A stretch of 64,000 nt of DNA from Albula goreensis (GCA_022829145.1 CM040753.1:13902884-13966883); one strand, 5' to 3'; positions 1-12,972 are shown, counted from the first letter of the stretch. The notes: a model not told the origin generated them from the sequence alone. Numbers and translations are program-made.

Positions 1-60
1 TTTTAGGGCTTTAGCAGACACCCTTAACCAGAGTAACTTACACAGCTAACATTTTTACAC
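1..60 (-). mobile_element. Teleost short interspersed repeat end (partial, truncated by window edge)
   Basis: The sequence 'ttagcagacacccttaacc' followed by 'agagtaacttacac' is a diverged form of the very widespread fish motif TTTAGCAGACGCTTTTATCC...AGAGCGACTTACA. The same motif recurs at 19955-20000 and, in the other orientation, near 31335-31385. The right boundary is uncertain; related sequence may continue to about 150. I cannot assign a named SINE or DNA-transposon family. Confidence 0.5.
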
Positions 61-2522
61 AGTATCAATCTGTATAATTTGTTGCATAACTGAGTGGTTG
101 AATCTTACTCAAGGCTACAGCTGCAGTGCACTATGTAAGAATTACACCTGCACCCTCTGAAGTTACCAGCATGCTATGCTGCTGACCCAATTTAAAAAAA
201 GAAACATATCTGATAAGCAGTGCATAAAAATATAATACATAAGCAGTGTGTCACCTTATTGGTCAGAGAAGTGAACTTTCAGGTAGTCTCAACTCCAAAG
301 CATCTGCGAAGGTAAGTTACAGTGTGTGGAATTGTTGGCCTGCAGTCTGATTGGTTTTGGCAAGTTGTAACCAGTGTTATGTCACAGCTGCTGGCTTGAA
401 TTACTACCTTCAATTGGACCCCTGCCTGAGATCATGATTCACCAGAATAAGTAGCTGACCACTGTTATATTAGCATTGGACATTCCTGAAAGTTAGACAA
501 GCTTATCTCAGATCACAGTGACAGCCTACTTATGCTCATATAACCGAAGCATACAGCGCGCCTGTTGAATGTGACAACATGGTGGAAATCAAAGCTGAAT
601 AACTCATAAAGGAGCCAGTACAGCTAAATATATGCAGTTAACAAAGGCTTTTACACTTCTTCTGAGAGGCATGTTAGTGTCAGCCCACATTCCATCACTG
701 CCTGCGGTGATTCATAAGGTTCTATGCAGAAAATACAAAGAATACCTTCTGTAAATAGATGCACTGATATTTTACTGAACAAACTCAATGTACATGACAT
801 TATTAATGATGATTAATACTTTTTACTAACAGCAGTTATTAATGATACATCTACTTTGTTAGTGATGTGATGAACTGACAAAACAACAGCAACATACAGA
901 ATGGTAATTACATTTTACTAACTTACATTTTTCTTTCTTGTTCAGGGTACCCATGTCTGTATACTGGTTTTTAGTTTTCCTTTCAGTCAGAGGTTAATTA
1001 AGGCCTTGTATAAGGTGTGAGTAGCTTTTTCCCAATCAATAACTTTTATGAATCATTCAAGTGCAGAAACAAACTAGAAACCAGCAGTATTTATGCATGT
1101 ATGAATACAATGAGTATACACAAAACTGGGCTGCAGGTAGAACAATGTTTTTGGGTAAAAAGACAGGACACACACCTTGGGAATACATCTAAACCCCATA
1201 CTGGTACACATCAAATAAATCATCTGATGTCGGCCATTCACATGATAGCCACTCGTTATTTACAGCTAGACAAGTTTTGGACAACGTGCAACATTTTATT
1301 TTTTGTTGTTCAAGTTGTCACTGATATCTTGCTGTAGCCTCTATATCAATAAGCACTGATTTACTGTAGAGTTACATTCAGGTGGTTAGACCACCTAGGA
1401 TTACTCCACTCTGTTATTTTTCTTCTGTTTTTCCCCTCATTTGGTTGTTTGTACTTCATTGCAGCCCTTTTGATTTCATAAGGATTGATACATTTTATTT
1501 AGTTGTGTCAGTTGAGCTGGCCCTCGGGGCTCTAAAGCTATACATCAAAAGGACATGAAGGTAAAGAGTTTGGAGAAGGCATTCTCTTCAGTTCCTGATT
1601 GTGTTAGCCCTGTATAATAGCTATTTAAATGCTTGAATCTGTGCCAGCAAGAGTTCCACTGAGGACTGCACTTCAGAACCCAATATAAATAAAGACACTT
1701 TCTTTTGGGAATAGTATTTTCACTAATTCAGCAGTAAAATACTGGGTTATGTATCCCTCCTTCCCCATTTATTCTAAATAGGAACATATGCATTCGTAAT
1801 GGAGAACTTGACTCTCAGAACTGTGCATCTATCAGTGTGTGAGAGTGTATGTGTGAGTGTGTGTGCATATATTTAGTGTATGTGTATTTGTAAGAGAGGG
1901 TTTTCACTGATAAAGGCATCGTATTTGTCCTTGGTATGGTATGGCATTATATTGACTTCAGTAATACCGTTATAGTGGAAATGTTTAATAATTATTAAGA
2001 CTCTATAGGATTTAGTCTCATTCAGTTAAACATGTTAAATCACATCCTGTTTGACTGACTTCTCTCCTGTTTGACTGGTGAGATGTTTTTGATTGCGTTA
2101 TATAGGTTTTTTTCTCATATATATACATTTCCTGTAGATTAGTATAGACTGACTTATCTTTTTAAAATAAATGAATATGCAAACTGATGTTTATAATGTT
2201 GTTTATTTTATTACTTTTTCACAATTTCAGCACATTGCATTGTGTGTCTATACCTTTGAGTTTGGCTGAGCATATTTATGATGCAAATACTGACAATGGT
2301 GATACATCTCATATTCCCCTGGTCTCTCAGTTCAAAGAAGATGTGCCTTTTTCCACCGGCTTTGCGTTTCATTTGCCCCCAGGTCTTATGAAAAATGAAT
2401 CTGCTTCAGGTAGCACAGCATCTGCCACAGCGCTATCCTAGTTAGCAGTAGCATTCCTTAAATAGTGTTCTCCCTGCTAAACTTTCTGAATGTCCTTAAA
2501 GACATCTCAAAAGGAGAAAAAC

Positions 2523-2590
2523 AGAGGTCCAATCAAATCATTATAGTCTCTTTAAGGGCATATGCAATTAAATCAACACAGACTTCACAT
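2523..2590 (+). repeat. Interspersed family copy ('GGTCCAATCAAA...AAGGGCATATGCAAT')
   Basis: Shares the order GGTCCAATCAAA, then TAGTCTCTTTAAGGGCATATGCAAT, then CAACACAGACTT with copies near 47738 and 48851, with a reverse-orientation copy near 49036, and partly with 49370. It is therefore a dispersed repeat of this genome, not unique intron sequence. Confidence 0.5.
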
Positions 2591-3004
2591 CGCAGCATAA
2601 TGGTTTTTGGTCCAGATTTATCATCATATGCTGCACATGTTAACATTTTTGCAAATAAAATTTCACTGACATAAATTTTAATTGGAGCAACCTCAACCAA
2701 TCATATCCTTTCATAGCATATCTTTTGGAATGTTTTCTTTTTATGCTAAAATAGAAGAAAATATGCTCTTAAAAAGAGCTTAATAATAATTAAGGAATGA
2801 ATGTATTAATGAATACTTTGATAATGGAGTATGTTCTACAGATCTTCTTTATAAATGTTCTATACAGGTATGGCATGTGCTCACTACATATACACAAACT
2901 GTATCACCAAAATACTTATCTGTCAATGTCCTTTTTGGAAAGGCTTCATTTTGGGAATGGATGTAAAATGTCTAACTGTACATTTTTCTTTTGTGTTTCC
3001 TTAG

Positions 3005-3124
3005 GCTGAAGTGGTTGATGTTCAGTATGGAAGTATGAAGGACCTGATCCAGGCCAGAACAGCAACCAATGCTACCAGAAGAATAGCAGTATTGAAACTA
3101 GGACAGGCACCCTTTCTTTACACG
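3005..3124 (+). CDS. naaladl2: naaladl2 internal exon 1 of window: PA-domain segment
   Basis: A 120-nt exon of 40 codons, phase 0 at both ends, beginning AEVVDVQYGS and ending GQAPFLYT. It follows the acceptor TTTCCTTAG and ends at donor ACG|GTGAGC. It encodes the first part of the protease-associated domain, where members of the family read '..VVDV.YG...DL...' followed by 'IALLKLG'; here the second string is IAVLKLGQ. The NAT triplet in ARTATNATRR is a potential N-glycosylation sequon, consistent with an extracellular domain. The GTG at 3011 is an internal valine, not a start. The frame stays open past the donor to 3196, but the homology stops at the splice site. It joins in frame to the exon at 12296. 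Confidence 0.9.
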
Positions 3125-3769
3125 GTGAGCTTCTGGGAAAAATCCAGGAGTCTATCCTCGTCAGTGCCTACTATTGATGCTCCTCTCGGGTGTTGAAAAG
3201 GGAGCATCACAATATGAACTAGATACTCTGTGGATGAGCAATGAGGTATAATTATCGAGGCTGATTCAAGCTGTAGTTTTACTGATACAGTCACATGGTG
3301 TTTTGGATAAACTTCATTAGTCGCAGGTCATGAATAATTTACAGTATACTAAAGATACAAGCTTTCTTTTCATGTATCAAACAAATAAAAAGCAAAAATG
3401 GGCCAGCAAGGTTTTTCCATGACATTGATACAGTAAATATTTTATACTTGATACCACCTTTCCCTCTGTTTGCCAGGTTCTGTACATTTCCATCATAGGA
3501 AAGGAGGCAAAGGGTGGTTTGTTTTCCAAGCTCTGTGCTGGGGCTTCCCATCCCTATTTGTTCTGGCTTGGGTTGTGTCTACACTGTGCCAAAGCACTGC
3601 TCTGAGTGAAAAGACTGGTCCCCCCACATGCACTTCAGTCTTATCCAGATCAACCAACAGAGTGCTTGAAGACCAGAGGTGCAAACAGTGAGAAGAAAAT
3701 AGCTGATCCTCTAATCTTTCCAATAATGATGTGTTCCGTTTACTCATTTTACTCAATTTAGAGAGTCCA

Positions 3770-3890
3770 CCTCCCTTTTCAACCCCAGAGGTTACCCCCT
3801 AACCTTTCTCCCCCCAGAATGTTTCCCTCCCTTTCTTCCTTTCTTTTCCTTTCTTCCCCCACTCCCAGAGGGTCCCCCTTGTCCAGATCT
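3770..3890. repeat. C/T-rich low-complexity patch
   Basis: Strongly pyrimidine-biased on the + strand, with runs such as CCCTCCCTTTCTTCC and TTTCTTTTCC. Low complexity; no coding potential seen. Confidence 0.6.
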
Positions 3891-6800
3891 GCTGCCTGAA
3901 TTTATGTGAAGGCAATAGGCTTTACTCCTGCTCATTTTGGTGAAGCTCCTCCAATTATGCCACAAATCTAGGTCATCTTCCTAAACACAATAATTCTAAT
4001 TATAATGGATTAGTGAAAAGGTCAGTGGTATAGGCACAAGCTTGGTGCTGGCTTTGAGCTTAGAGTGCTATCAGATTGGCATATCTCTATCCGGCATTTA
4101 TGAGCTGTCAGTCAAGGGAAGGGAGATGGGAGAGAGAATGTTGGAATGGGCTGTGTGTGGTCCGATATGGCAGGGTAGCTGTCAATTTGACCTAAAATCC
4201 ATCACAATTAGAACAGGGATCAAATTTCACTCTGATCATTCATTCATCTATTTATTACTTTTTGTCAAACTGCAGAGTTTATATATGCCATTGTCAAGGT
4301 ATTATCCACAAACTACTTTTCATTGGTAATTTTGAGGTGAATGGATTGTATACATTGAACATAAAGGGGTAAACCATAACAAAAATTAAATTAATAAAAA
4401 TATTTTAATGATAAATGAAATATACTTGTGTTTACTATGTAAATATACTCAGTTTTCATTTATTATCTTTTTAAATCAGTGGTGAATGTCAGAGGAAACC
4501 AAAGATTTGAGACATGAGAAGAAACCACGATTTCCCAAGTGGCATTTCCTGCTTCTTCACATATCCCCAGACCTTATTTTGTCATTTTCAAGAGTATGGC
4601 AGACATTTCATGCATTAAATCATAACCATCATGTTTATTGCAGGCCTAACATCTCGCCAGGTTGACTGCATATTCTGTATTTTTGCAAGGCCTTGGTCCA
4701 GCCCAGCATGCCTTGTGGGATGCAGAGGCAGCATATTGCCCCATGTGGCTTGCTGTGTGTTTAGGCTGCACTGAGCGTGAGCATGTGGTGTGGTTGAGTG
4801 TTTTATGGCGATGCAGGGAACTGATCTGAGTATGAGGGTGTCCATGAGGAAAATAATGTGCCAGTCGGCAGGCAGGATGGAGGAATGGCATTTGGATTTA
4901 TAGCCCATGCAGTACCTCATACAGGCTATTACCGGTCGGACCATAATAACCCATTGCTTGGGAAGATATGCTGGAGTGAGTGGTGATTGAGTGACCTCCA
5001 GTAGATAGTTTAGTGAGCATGAGCACTTGACTATCAAGGGAGGATTTATTTGGCATTAGTGTATGACTTTGAAAAATAGATAGAATATTTGTGCATCAGA
5101 TGTATATAAATATATTTTACATATATGATAATCACTCTACTGCATGCTTTTACTGCCAAGTACAAACCTGACTGGCTTGTCTCATCATTGTGGCTCATAG
5201 AAATGGAGAAGTTTATTCTGCAATATATTGTTGTTCACTTCAGCAAAAAAACACCAATGTTGTAGTTTATTTATAAAAATCCTCACATACAAAGTGTTGT
5301 TCATTTGCAGCATTATTTTGTTTGGGGTACCATTTTAGTGCTCTTACCTTCCTGAATGAAAATGTAGATCCACCTGATGCACTAAGAGGTCATAAGTCAA
5401 CTCTTCCATAAATTATATACAACTGCAGTTTTAAGTTCTTATCTAAACTTGCCAACCTTAGCAATGACACAGCAGGCAGTATGAAGTGAAGACCTCCCTC
5501 TGTTTCTGTGCTTGGTTTTATGAAGTCTCCCAGCTTCCTCAAAAGGAAGATGGCAAAACTGGAGTGCAAGGAAAGACCTTCTCCCTCACTGTGGTTGTAA
5601 TATTTCAGAAATGTAGATTTATGTTCCCAGAAGCTGAAATTCAGTCAAATTATCTTTTCTTTGCTCATTCGGTCAGGATCATCCGATCCTCAAATATTCC
5701 CACTGACTTGGCTTCAGTCACTGGGATTTTGACATATACAAGCTGCTGGTACATCAATACCTATGCCAAACATGTTTTCTCTTGACTGCCAAATTAAGAC
5801 AACGCTGCATGTCCATACAAGTCCTTCTCTGCTCTGATGTGATTAGAGAGTGTTTAGGTGGAAGTCATAGTCAATTTGTTTGGCCATTGTGGGTTAAGAC
5901 AGTTGTCCACAATAGCTAGATAGCTGAGATGATAAAATAAAGAAACTCCAGGAAGCTTGCCTAATATCGACTGTGAATATCAAATACATTACAACAACGA
6001 GCTAAGAATTTGAAAGAGCTTACATTCTTGTGTTTAGTAAGGAACTATAAGCTCTAAGGAGCCCAGTCACTTTACCTTTGTACAATTTTCCTCCCCTAAA
6101 TTTGAGTTTGCAGGTATAATTTCCCTCTCCTATGCTAGAGTTAGAGTAAGATTATACAGTTGCTTACATCTCAGAATGTGTATGATGAAATTTCACCCTC
6201 TGTGGGAAAATAAATAGTATGGAACACTATTGTTTAACTTTGGGTTTATGGTGTTCTGGTAAATTAAATTATTTCCTGGTCCAATAGGCGCAGTATAAAT
6301 GTTTTATTTGTTCATTACATGGAGCTATGCTTTTGACTGGTCATACTGTATTCCAGGAAAATGGTGTTATCCCTACTGAATCATTGGGTCCCTCCTTCAC
6401 TCCCTTCTCAACAAGAGAAAACCTACTTTAACTGTGGATGACAGCATCGAATACACTTTTCCTTTTGTCAGAAGGCAGGGTCTGACAGAAATATATAACA
6501 TTTCTGATTCAATATCATTTGCTAATATGTCCACCATGGATAAATAATTCAATTAATTAATGTAACATCCAATTCAACAACTAGTTTCTTATAATCAATC
6601 AAACTGAGTCCTTCTTTTAAGCCAAGCTGCTAAACTGATGCTTGTGACATACCATTTAAATGATTACTGTTTGCAGGCTCTTATGCATTGTTTAGAGTAT
6701 TTAGTTGACATCTAAAAATATCCAGGTGGCAAGACGACTGAGGCAATAATCAACATTATATTATACTGCAATCATCCTAGTGCTAATAGATGTCTAAGAG

Positions 6801-9476
6801 TAATTTCAGATGGGGAAATTATACTGTATAGTGTGCTTGCATGAAAATATGTTTTCCTCAAATCGTAGCTACACAAGAAATAAAATCATGTTTAGTGGAT
6901 TTGAAGAAATGCTACATAATAATAAGAAATTTTGCATAATAATAGTTAATGCTACTGTTGCAATACACTGTGAGTTGGAAACACATTCCTTTGGTGCACA
7001 ATTTACACCCTTTATGACATGTGCATGTACATAGAATTTAGATTTTTTTCCTGATTATACCATAAAGGTAAAACATTATATTAGTACAGTCGATATATCA
7101 ATAATATTTCTTTAATCACATTTAGTATATGAACTCATATGACTGCATTTTTCCCAGAAATAATTTTGTCTTTCAGATAGCAGACTAAAGCAAACAAGAC
7201 TATTATTCTGTATTTGTTTGTGTTGGGGCATAGGAAATGACCTGTCATTCTTTCTTCTGATTCATGTGCACCAAGCCACATATAAGCTATTCTATGTATA
7301 TTACAAATTAGACCTCAATTGTTGAAAGAAATTTTTGATTTAAAAGAGTGGGCTGGTTCATTTGCATATTTGTCTTGTGTATGTTTGTATACCACAATCT
7401 TGAATAATCATTCAACGTATCAGAAACATTTATAAATCTTTTCATCTATTGAGGTATTTCCTTTGACATTTCAATTATACATTCTGCTCTAAAACCACCG
7501 AGGTGAACAGTTGCTTCTGCAAGAGATGAGAAGAGCTGCAGTACTCTCCATGCTGTCACACTAATACTTAAAACCATAATTACATTTTCTCCAAATAATT
7601 GGACAGCATGCAAATGTAAATAACATCAACTGAAATAGAATTTCACACCGAATAATTGCAAGAAGCAAGTCTCACTGCTAGAATACAATGGTAATTGGTT
7701 CTTTGTTCTCTTTTATCAGCACTCCAGTGAGAAGTGTTGCATGCTGGGCTATGTAAATACCACAGCTTTGAGGGCCTCAGCTTCCACATGTGTTCTCTGA
7801 CTTCAGGCTTCCACTAGTATCTTAAAATGCACTACTTATAGTTACAACGGGGAAGCCTAGCTGGTTAAACACTGTAAAATTCTACATATTTCCATCAGTA
7901 AATAAGTTTTAAGTAAAATAATAATGAGTGATGGAATTACATGAAAATTAAATTTGAAAGCAAACTTTATTCCGCTGTATTATTTTCATTTCATATTAAT
8001 TTCATAACTATTTTTTATCTAAATGCATAATTAGGTCCAGTAGCTTGTATTTAGTTTAAACTGGATAATATGATGTTTGCACTAATGTAGAAATAGCCAA
8101 ATATATTGAAAACAATGTTTTAACATAAGTAGAGCCAGCATGCTTTTCACTGGGGTGTTTTGAGATGTCTCTCAACTGGACTGTCAGAATGACAGAGCAA
8201 TCAGCAGGGTCCCTCAGGTTTCCCCATGTTTAATCAGCGAGCAGAGGTCTTTATGCCCTTCAATAAACCCAGTCAACAAGTGCTGCAAGAGAACACAAGA
8301 GAAATGATCCTTCTTTTACCTTCTGTTTATCAAAGTGCCTGTCTGGGTTAAAGAGCTCATAAAGACCAATCTGACTGAATGATGAAGACAATATTGACTG
8401 CAAAATAATTTACCCTCTTGTTAGAATTCCAACGACACAGACCCAGCAGTGTCGTTTGTTTGGGGAGGTGTATCGATTTCTGGAGTAGGTATTCACAAAC
8501 AGTCTGTCCCCCAGTCAGTCAACAAGCAAAAGAAAAAAAAAACTCTGAGACCACATAGACAAAGAGGGGAGTAAGATCCTTCTCCCACCAAATAACATAC
8601 ATTACACCGGATCAACTGTACAGTAGTGCTTATTTTGTTGGCGTTATTTAGTATAAAAGACCTGAAATTTATCATTTTTGTTTATTCACTGTCATTCAGA
8701 GAGCAAATGGTATAATAAAGTAGATTTTATCTTATCTGATGACAGTACATACCACAGCCTGGATGGGAAAACACAGCTTTTGTTGTTGGAAGAGATAGCC
8801 CATCTGGGGCTTTATATCTTTCGACTAAGTGCACCCCAGCACCCAAGTGCAGTAATGGGGACTGGCACACACAAATTTCACATAAAACATTAAACTGAGG
8901 ACCTGTCCCATGGTGATTATCAAAGCTCCTGTGGCACTTATGTCACATGCTAGGGGGTTCCCCAGTATCCTGGCAAAGTTCCCAGCCTGACTTCCATTAA
9001 GTAAAGTGCCTGTTTAGGTGTGTAACCTGAACTTGAGCATGCAATAAACACACACAGTACAATATTCAGTAGTTCTCTGTATGTAGGGTAGATCTGCTTC
9101 GACTTTTTCACTGAGCTCAACAAGAGAAGTGATTGACCTGCTCAGTTAAGGACCACAGTCCTCAGCCAATTACAGTTTTCGAAACTGGAGGGGCAATGTC
9201 ACATTCTACATCTGTTTCACCACAGTTTGACCTCAAAACCACAGGACTGCACTGATGGCTTGTCTTGCTCCATACCATTAGACCTTAATCTGTCCATGAG
9301 TTGAGGTATCACTGCACTTACAGTAATTAAAAGATTACAATAATGGAAATAAGGAAGCAACTGTGTTCATCTGAAAGTGTCGTTGATTTGAATAGCAACA
9401 TTAATGCTCAGGCAGAGAATTAGTGTAAACAACAGTGTAAACAAAGGTCAAAAATGATCTGTGGATTCACATTGAC

Positions 9477-9477
<1 letters not shown>

Positions 9478-9556
<79 letters not shown>
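9478..9556. repeat. (TG)n microsatellite, about 39 units
   Basis: An uninterrupted TG dinucleotide tract of about 79 bp. Such perfect length usually means the locus is polymorphic. It sits just upstream of the 31-bp minisatellite. Confidence 0.97.
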
Positions 9557-9559
<3 letters not shown>

Positions 9560-9621
9560 CACCTGCTATCCCAGATTGGCTGGCATATGAATGAAAAGAG
9601 TAGCACAGGACCAAATGTACC

Positions 9622-10136
9622 TGAGGATCAGGTAACACAGGATCAGGTGGATCTGAGGATAAGGTAACACTGGATCAGGTGAGCTCAGGATCAGGTAACA
9701 CAGGATCAGGTGAGTTAAGGATCAGGTAACACAGGATCAGGTGGATCTGAGGATAAAATAACACTGGAGCAGGTGAGCTGAGGATTAGGTAACACAGGAT
9801 CAGGTGAGTTCAGGATTAGATAACACGGGATCAGGTGAGTTCAGGATTAGGTAACACAGGATCAGGTGAGTTCAGGATTAGATAACACAGGATCAGGTGA
9901 GTTCAAGATTAGATAACAAAGGATCAAGAGAGTTCAGGATTAGATAACAAAGGATCAAGAGAGTTCAGGATTAGGTAACACAGGATCAGGTGAGCTCAGG
10001 ATTAGATAACACAGGATCAGGTGAGTTCAGGATCAGGTAACACAGGGTCAGGTGAATTCAGGATCAGGTAACACAGGGTCAGGTGAGTTCAGGATCAGGT
10101 AACACAGGGTCAGGTGAGTTCAGGATCAGGTGGAGA
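9622..10136 (+). repeat. 31-bp minisatellite, about 16 copies, each a near-duplicated 15+16 bp half-unit
   Basis: The unit is AGGATCAGGTAACAC followed by AGGATCAGGTGAGTTC, that is, two diverged copies of an ancestral half-unit. About 16.5 units are present with substitutions such as AGGATTAGATAACAC and AGGATCAAGAGAG. Both halves resemble a 5' splice site when read in the sense of the host gene: CAG|GTAACA and CAG|GTGAGT. Eight perfect CAGGTGAGT 9-mers occur in the array. Diverged related sequence continues to about 10260. Confidence 0.95.
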
Positions 10137-10301
10137 TGAGAATCCAGTATTGGAAGGTACAGCTGAAGATTGGGTAGAGTGGGGATGGGGTGGGGCTGAG
10201 AATTGGTTGTATCTGAGGATTGGGTGGATGATCAGGTATGGCTGTAGATCAGATATCTGAGGGCTGCCTCAAACTGTTTCTCAGTGAAGAGAGCATATCT
10301 A

Positions 10302-10367
10302 GTGATGAACATTTCCATGGCAATGATTAGAGTTGTGATAAACATTTCCATGGTAATGATAACAACT
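10302..10367 (+). repeat. 33-bp tandem duplication
   Basis: GTGATGAACATTTCCATGG is followed 33 bp later by GTGATAAACATTTCCATGG, with similar continuations (CAATGATTAGAGTT and TAATGATAACAACT). Two copies only. Confidence 0.8.
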
Positions 10368-11211
10368 GGAGGAGGAGTGGGAATGCAAAGGTAAATGGAA
10401 CATTACCAAAGAAATGGAGTTTTCAGAAGTCAGAGCTCAGTAATTACTTCATCTTACTTGCTTATTAGTGATGTGCCTTGGGTGTAGTGACATTCTCTGT
10501 CTCCCTCTCCCCTGTTGCTAGGGTATACACATCAACTCAATGACACAGGAAAAGAGTTGTGTTTTGTACAGTGAAAAAATGTCTCAAACTGAAAGGGTAA
10601 CACCATGGACGTGTTTTTCCTTCCATGTCTAATTTCCCCCTTTTTCTCACAATTTGAAAATTCCCAGTTGTACAGATAGGCTGTCCTCATGTCTCTCTCA
10701 TGTCTGAGAGTCCAGTAGTGCAGATGAGCATGCATTCTCCTCTGTTGCAGGTGATGGTAGTGTTAGGAAACAGTTGTATCGAGCAATGTGGTATTTGATG
10801 ATGTGTATTAGAATTACAAACGGATACTGCTCATTTTTGGTATTTAGTAATTTACCAACAGTCACCATAGTTCAGTCCTTCACAGATGAATCAGGGGAAG
10901 ACCTTTTATGTCTAGCTTTTTGAAAACAGACTGTAGGCACAGATAGCATCTCCTTATTTTATGCCAGTTCTGTTTGTTCTTTACCAAGGCTTTGTTAAAG
11001 GTCTGTGCTATGGATGACGGCCCCACTTATGTTTACTGTATGTATTTGCTTGGAATCAATGCAGTGAAAATAATAATTAATTGCAATTGATCTACTCTAT
11101 AAAATGTCTTCTGTCTATATTCACATATTTTTTCATTTTGGTGCTGTAATTTGAAAAATAGTTAAAAGAATTTGATCAACATTATAGTTCAGTTATACAT
11201 TTGCATCTGAA

Positions 11212-11212
<1 letters not shown>

Positions 11213-11264
<52 letters not shown>
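11213..11264. repeat. Palindromic compound microsatellite (GT)n(AT)n(AC)n
   Basis: About six GT units pass into roughly fifteen AT units and then five AC units. The GT arm is the reverse complement of the AC arm and the AT core is self-complementary, so the tract can form a single long hairpin or cruciform. Confidence 0.95.
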
Positions 11265-11265
<1 letters not shown>

Positions 11266-12295
11266 TATAAACTCAGTAAGCAAGAATTACTTTACCTGAT
11301 AGAATAAGGCATTCCAGATGTAATGTACTTGGTATTGGCAACATTTCTTATAAGAGAAAATGAATCTGAACAAAGCTGATAGCTATTATAGATCCGGAGT
11401 TTTGGTCCAAAAGTTGGAGTCAAATACATGCAAGAACATCTCCCTGATCATCCCTATCAGTATGTTTGCAAGTGTAGAAATTCTCGGCTGACTAACTATC
11501 ATTACTGTGCTGTCTTGTTCATCAAAAAAGGCCTTTTATACCTTAGTGCCCAAGTAAATGTCAAGCACTCTATGCTTTGTTGTGCGCTCTCATTTGAATT
11601 GTGACAGACATGGTGTTTGTGACTGTTGGCATTTCACAAAGGGGACCTGATCCATGGCAGTAATATCCAGAGATCAGACCAGATATAAACATGCCCATGA
11701 GCTGGTGAAGATGGCATTAAGATTGTAATATATGTAGATATAGCATGATCAGACCATTTAAAGAAGATATGTGTGTGTGCATATATGTGCTATTTTTCTA
11801 ACTAAATGCTTTGAATTCAGTGTAAGATCCACAGAACCACTGACTGTCACTTTTTGATTCCATAGAATTGCTGAATTGTTTTGTTTAGGAGCATACAACC
11901 AAGAAAACAGCATGGCGTTTTGTCCCTCTGAACTCATGTAATTTGTAGCCACATTAGAATGCTAATTACTCCATAAACAAAAAGCCGTGAAATTGTAAGC
12001 ACTGAAACAATGGTTCACATGGTTTTACATAATGTAAATAAATAGACTAAATATGCTACCATCTTCTCAATACTTCAAGCTTAAGTTTCAATAGTGCAGC
12101 TAAGCAGCAAAGTTTGCTTATCAAAATCACAAGTTTTATCATGGCTATGATGACCAAATCGCGCTATATTAAATCTATGGAAACTAAATTAGGATACGCA
12201 CAGTGCACAGCCATTACGTGTACATGAGTGTGTGCCTGTATGATGGATGTGGAATGTAAGAACTGTCTCTGATAGTTTCTGCTCTGTCTCTACAG

Positions 12296-12446
12296 CTCTC
12301 CCTCCTGGCAGACGCAGGTTTTGGGGGAGTCCTCCCGTATGTGGACCCCTGTGACCTCCCTGACAGGCCTGCGCTATGGGATGAAGCCTTTGGAATGTCA
12401 CTGAACCCTGGAGGGGACCCCTCCACTCCAGGGTACCCCAGCATTG
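12296..12446 (+). CDS. naaladl2: naaladl2 internal exon 2 of window: end of PA domain and linker
   Basis: A 151-nt exon entering in phase 0 and leaving in phase 1, after acceptor CTCTACAG and before donor ATTG|GTGAGT. It reads LSLLADAGFGGVLPYVDPCD and then SLNPGGDPSTPGYPSI. 'GGDPsTPGYPS' is the hallmark of the PA-to-protease junction in the transferrin-receptor/glutamate-carboxypeptidase group, and 'YVDPCDLP' points to NAALADL2 in particular. The last G is completed by the CT that opens the exon at 38968, giving alanine (SI-A-GSYREHRSNL). No insertion or frame break is visible. The GC content is clearly higher than in the surrounding intron. Confidence 0.94.
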
Positions 12447-12972
12447 GTGAGTTCCCATCTCCATTCACACCTGCACAAAGGTACTTTGTTAGAGGTGCTA
12501 GCCGCATACAGCACCTCCAAGGGTGCAAATTAAGCATGTGCCCTCACCATTAAGAAGCCAATCACACGCAGACATAGCAGGAAATGGCTTCATCTCTATA
12601 TTTTTACCCAAAGTGACACCCCTGTCCCTGATGGCCCACACTCACCATCATCTTATGAAGTAAAGAACACACGTGGTCTTTGAGTTCTGAGCATCCATCT
12701 TATGTCTATAATATATAATATATCCATCTTATATTATATATAACTGTAGTATTATATTTCAGAGGAAAATTTAGCTTATATTAATTTTAACCTTAATAAA
12801 CAGTGAACACTGGCTAAACATAAAATCTAAAAGAAATCTTTTGTAAGTTTAACAGAGAAAGGAATGTACATTAAAATGTTAATTTTGAAATAGCATGTAT
12901 AATTGAAAAGCAGATAATCTTTTGTCAGTGAGTGAGGTTATGTCATAAGAAAAAGCACCACAGTCACCACAT

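Larger units (their letters stand above)
1..3004 (+). other. Upstream intron (3' part), no exon seen
   Basis: AT-rich sequence ending in a polypyrimidine run and the acceptor TTTCCTTAG at 2996-3004. It holds a teleost-type repeat at 1-60, a GT-rich patch near 1838-1880 and one copy of an interspersed motif at 2523-2590. I looked for the preceding exon, expected to code for the stretch leading into the PA domain, and did not find it. Confidence 0.7.
3125..12295 (+). other. Intron (9,171 bp)
   Basis: Runs from donor GTGAGC to the polypyrimidine tract and acceptor CTGTCTCTACAG. It contains a pyrimidine-rich patch (about 3770-3890), a TG microsatellite, a 31-bp minisatellite, a 33-bp duplication and a palindromic TG/TA/CA tract, all listed separately. 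Nothing else recognisable was seen in about 3890-9470 or 11270-12290, where the sequence is AT-rich with only short chance ORFs. Confidence 0.75.

Noticed and set aside
1..3004. Search for the exon preceding the PA-domain exon
   Set aside because: The ORF at 2187-2441 has an AG-like border near 2230 but its residues do not fit NAALADL2 and it has no matching donor.
3011..3196. Open frame starting at GTG taken as a complete small gene
   Set aside because: The GTG is an internal valine of a NAALADL2 exon that starts at 3005; homology ends at the donor at 3125.
4615..5037. 140-codon minus-strand ORF with a Cys/His-rich sequence
   Set aside because: No known family, no splice signals noticed, and overlapping open frame on the same strand; consistent with chance.
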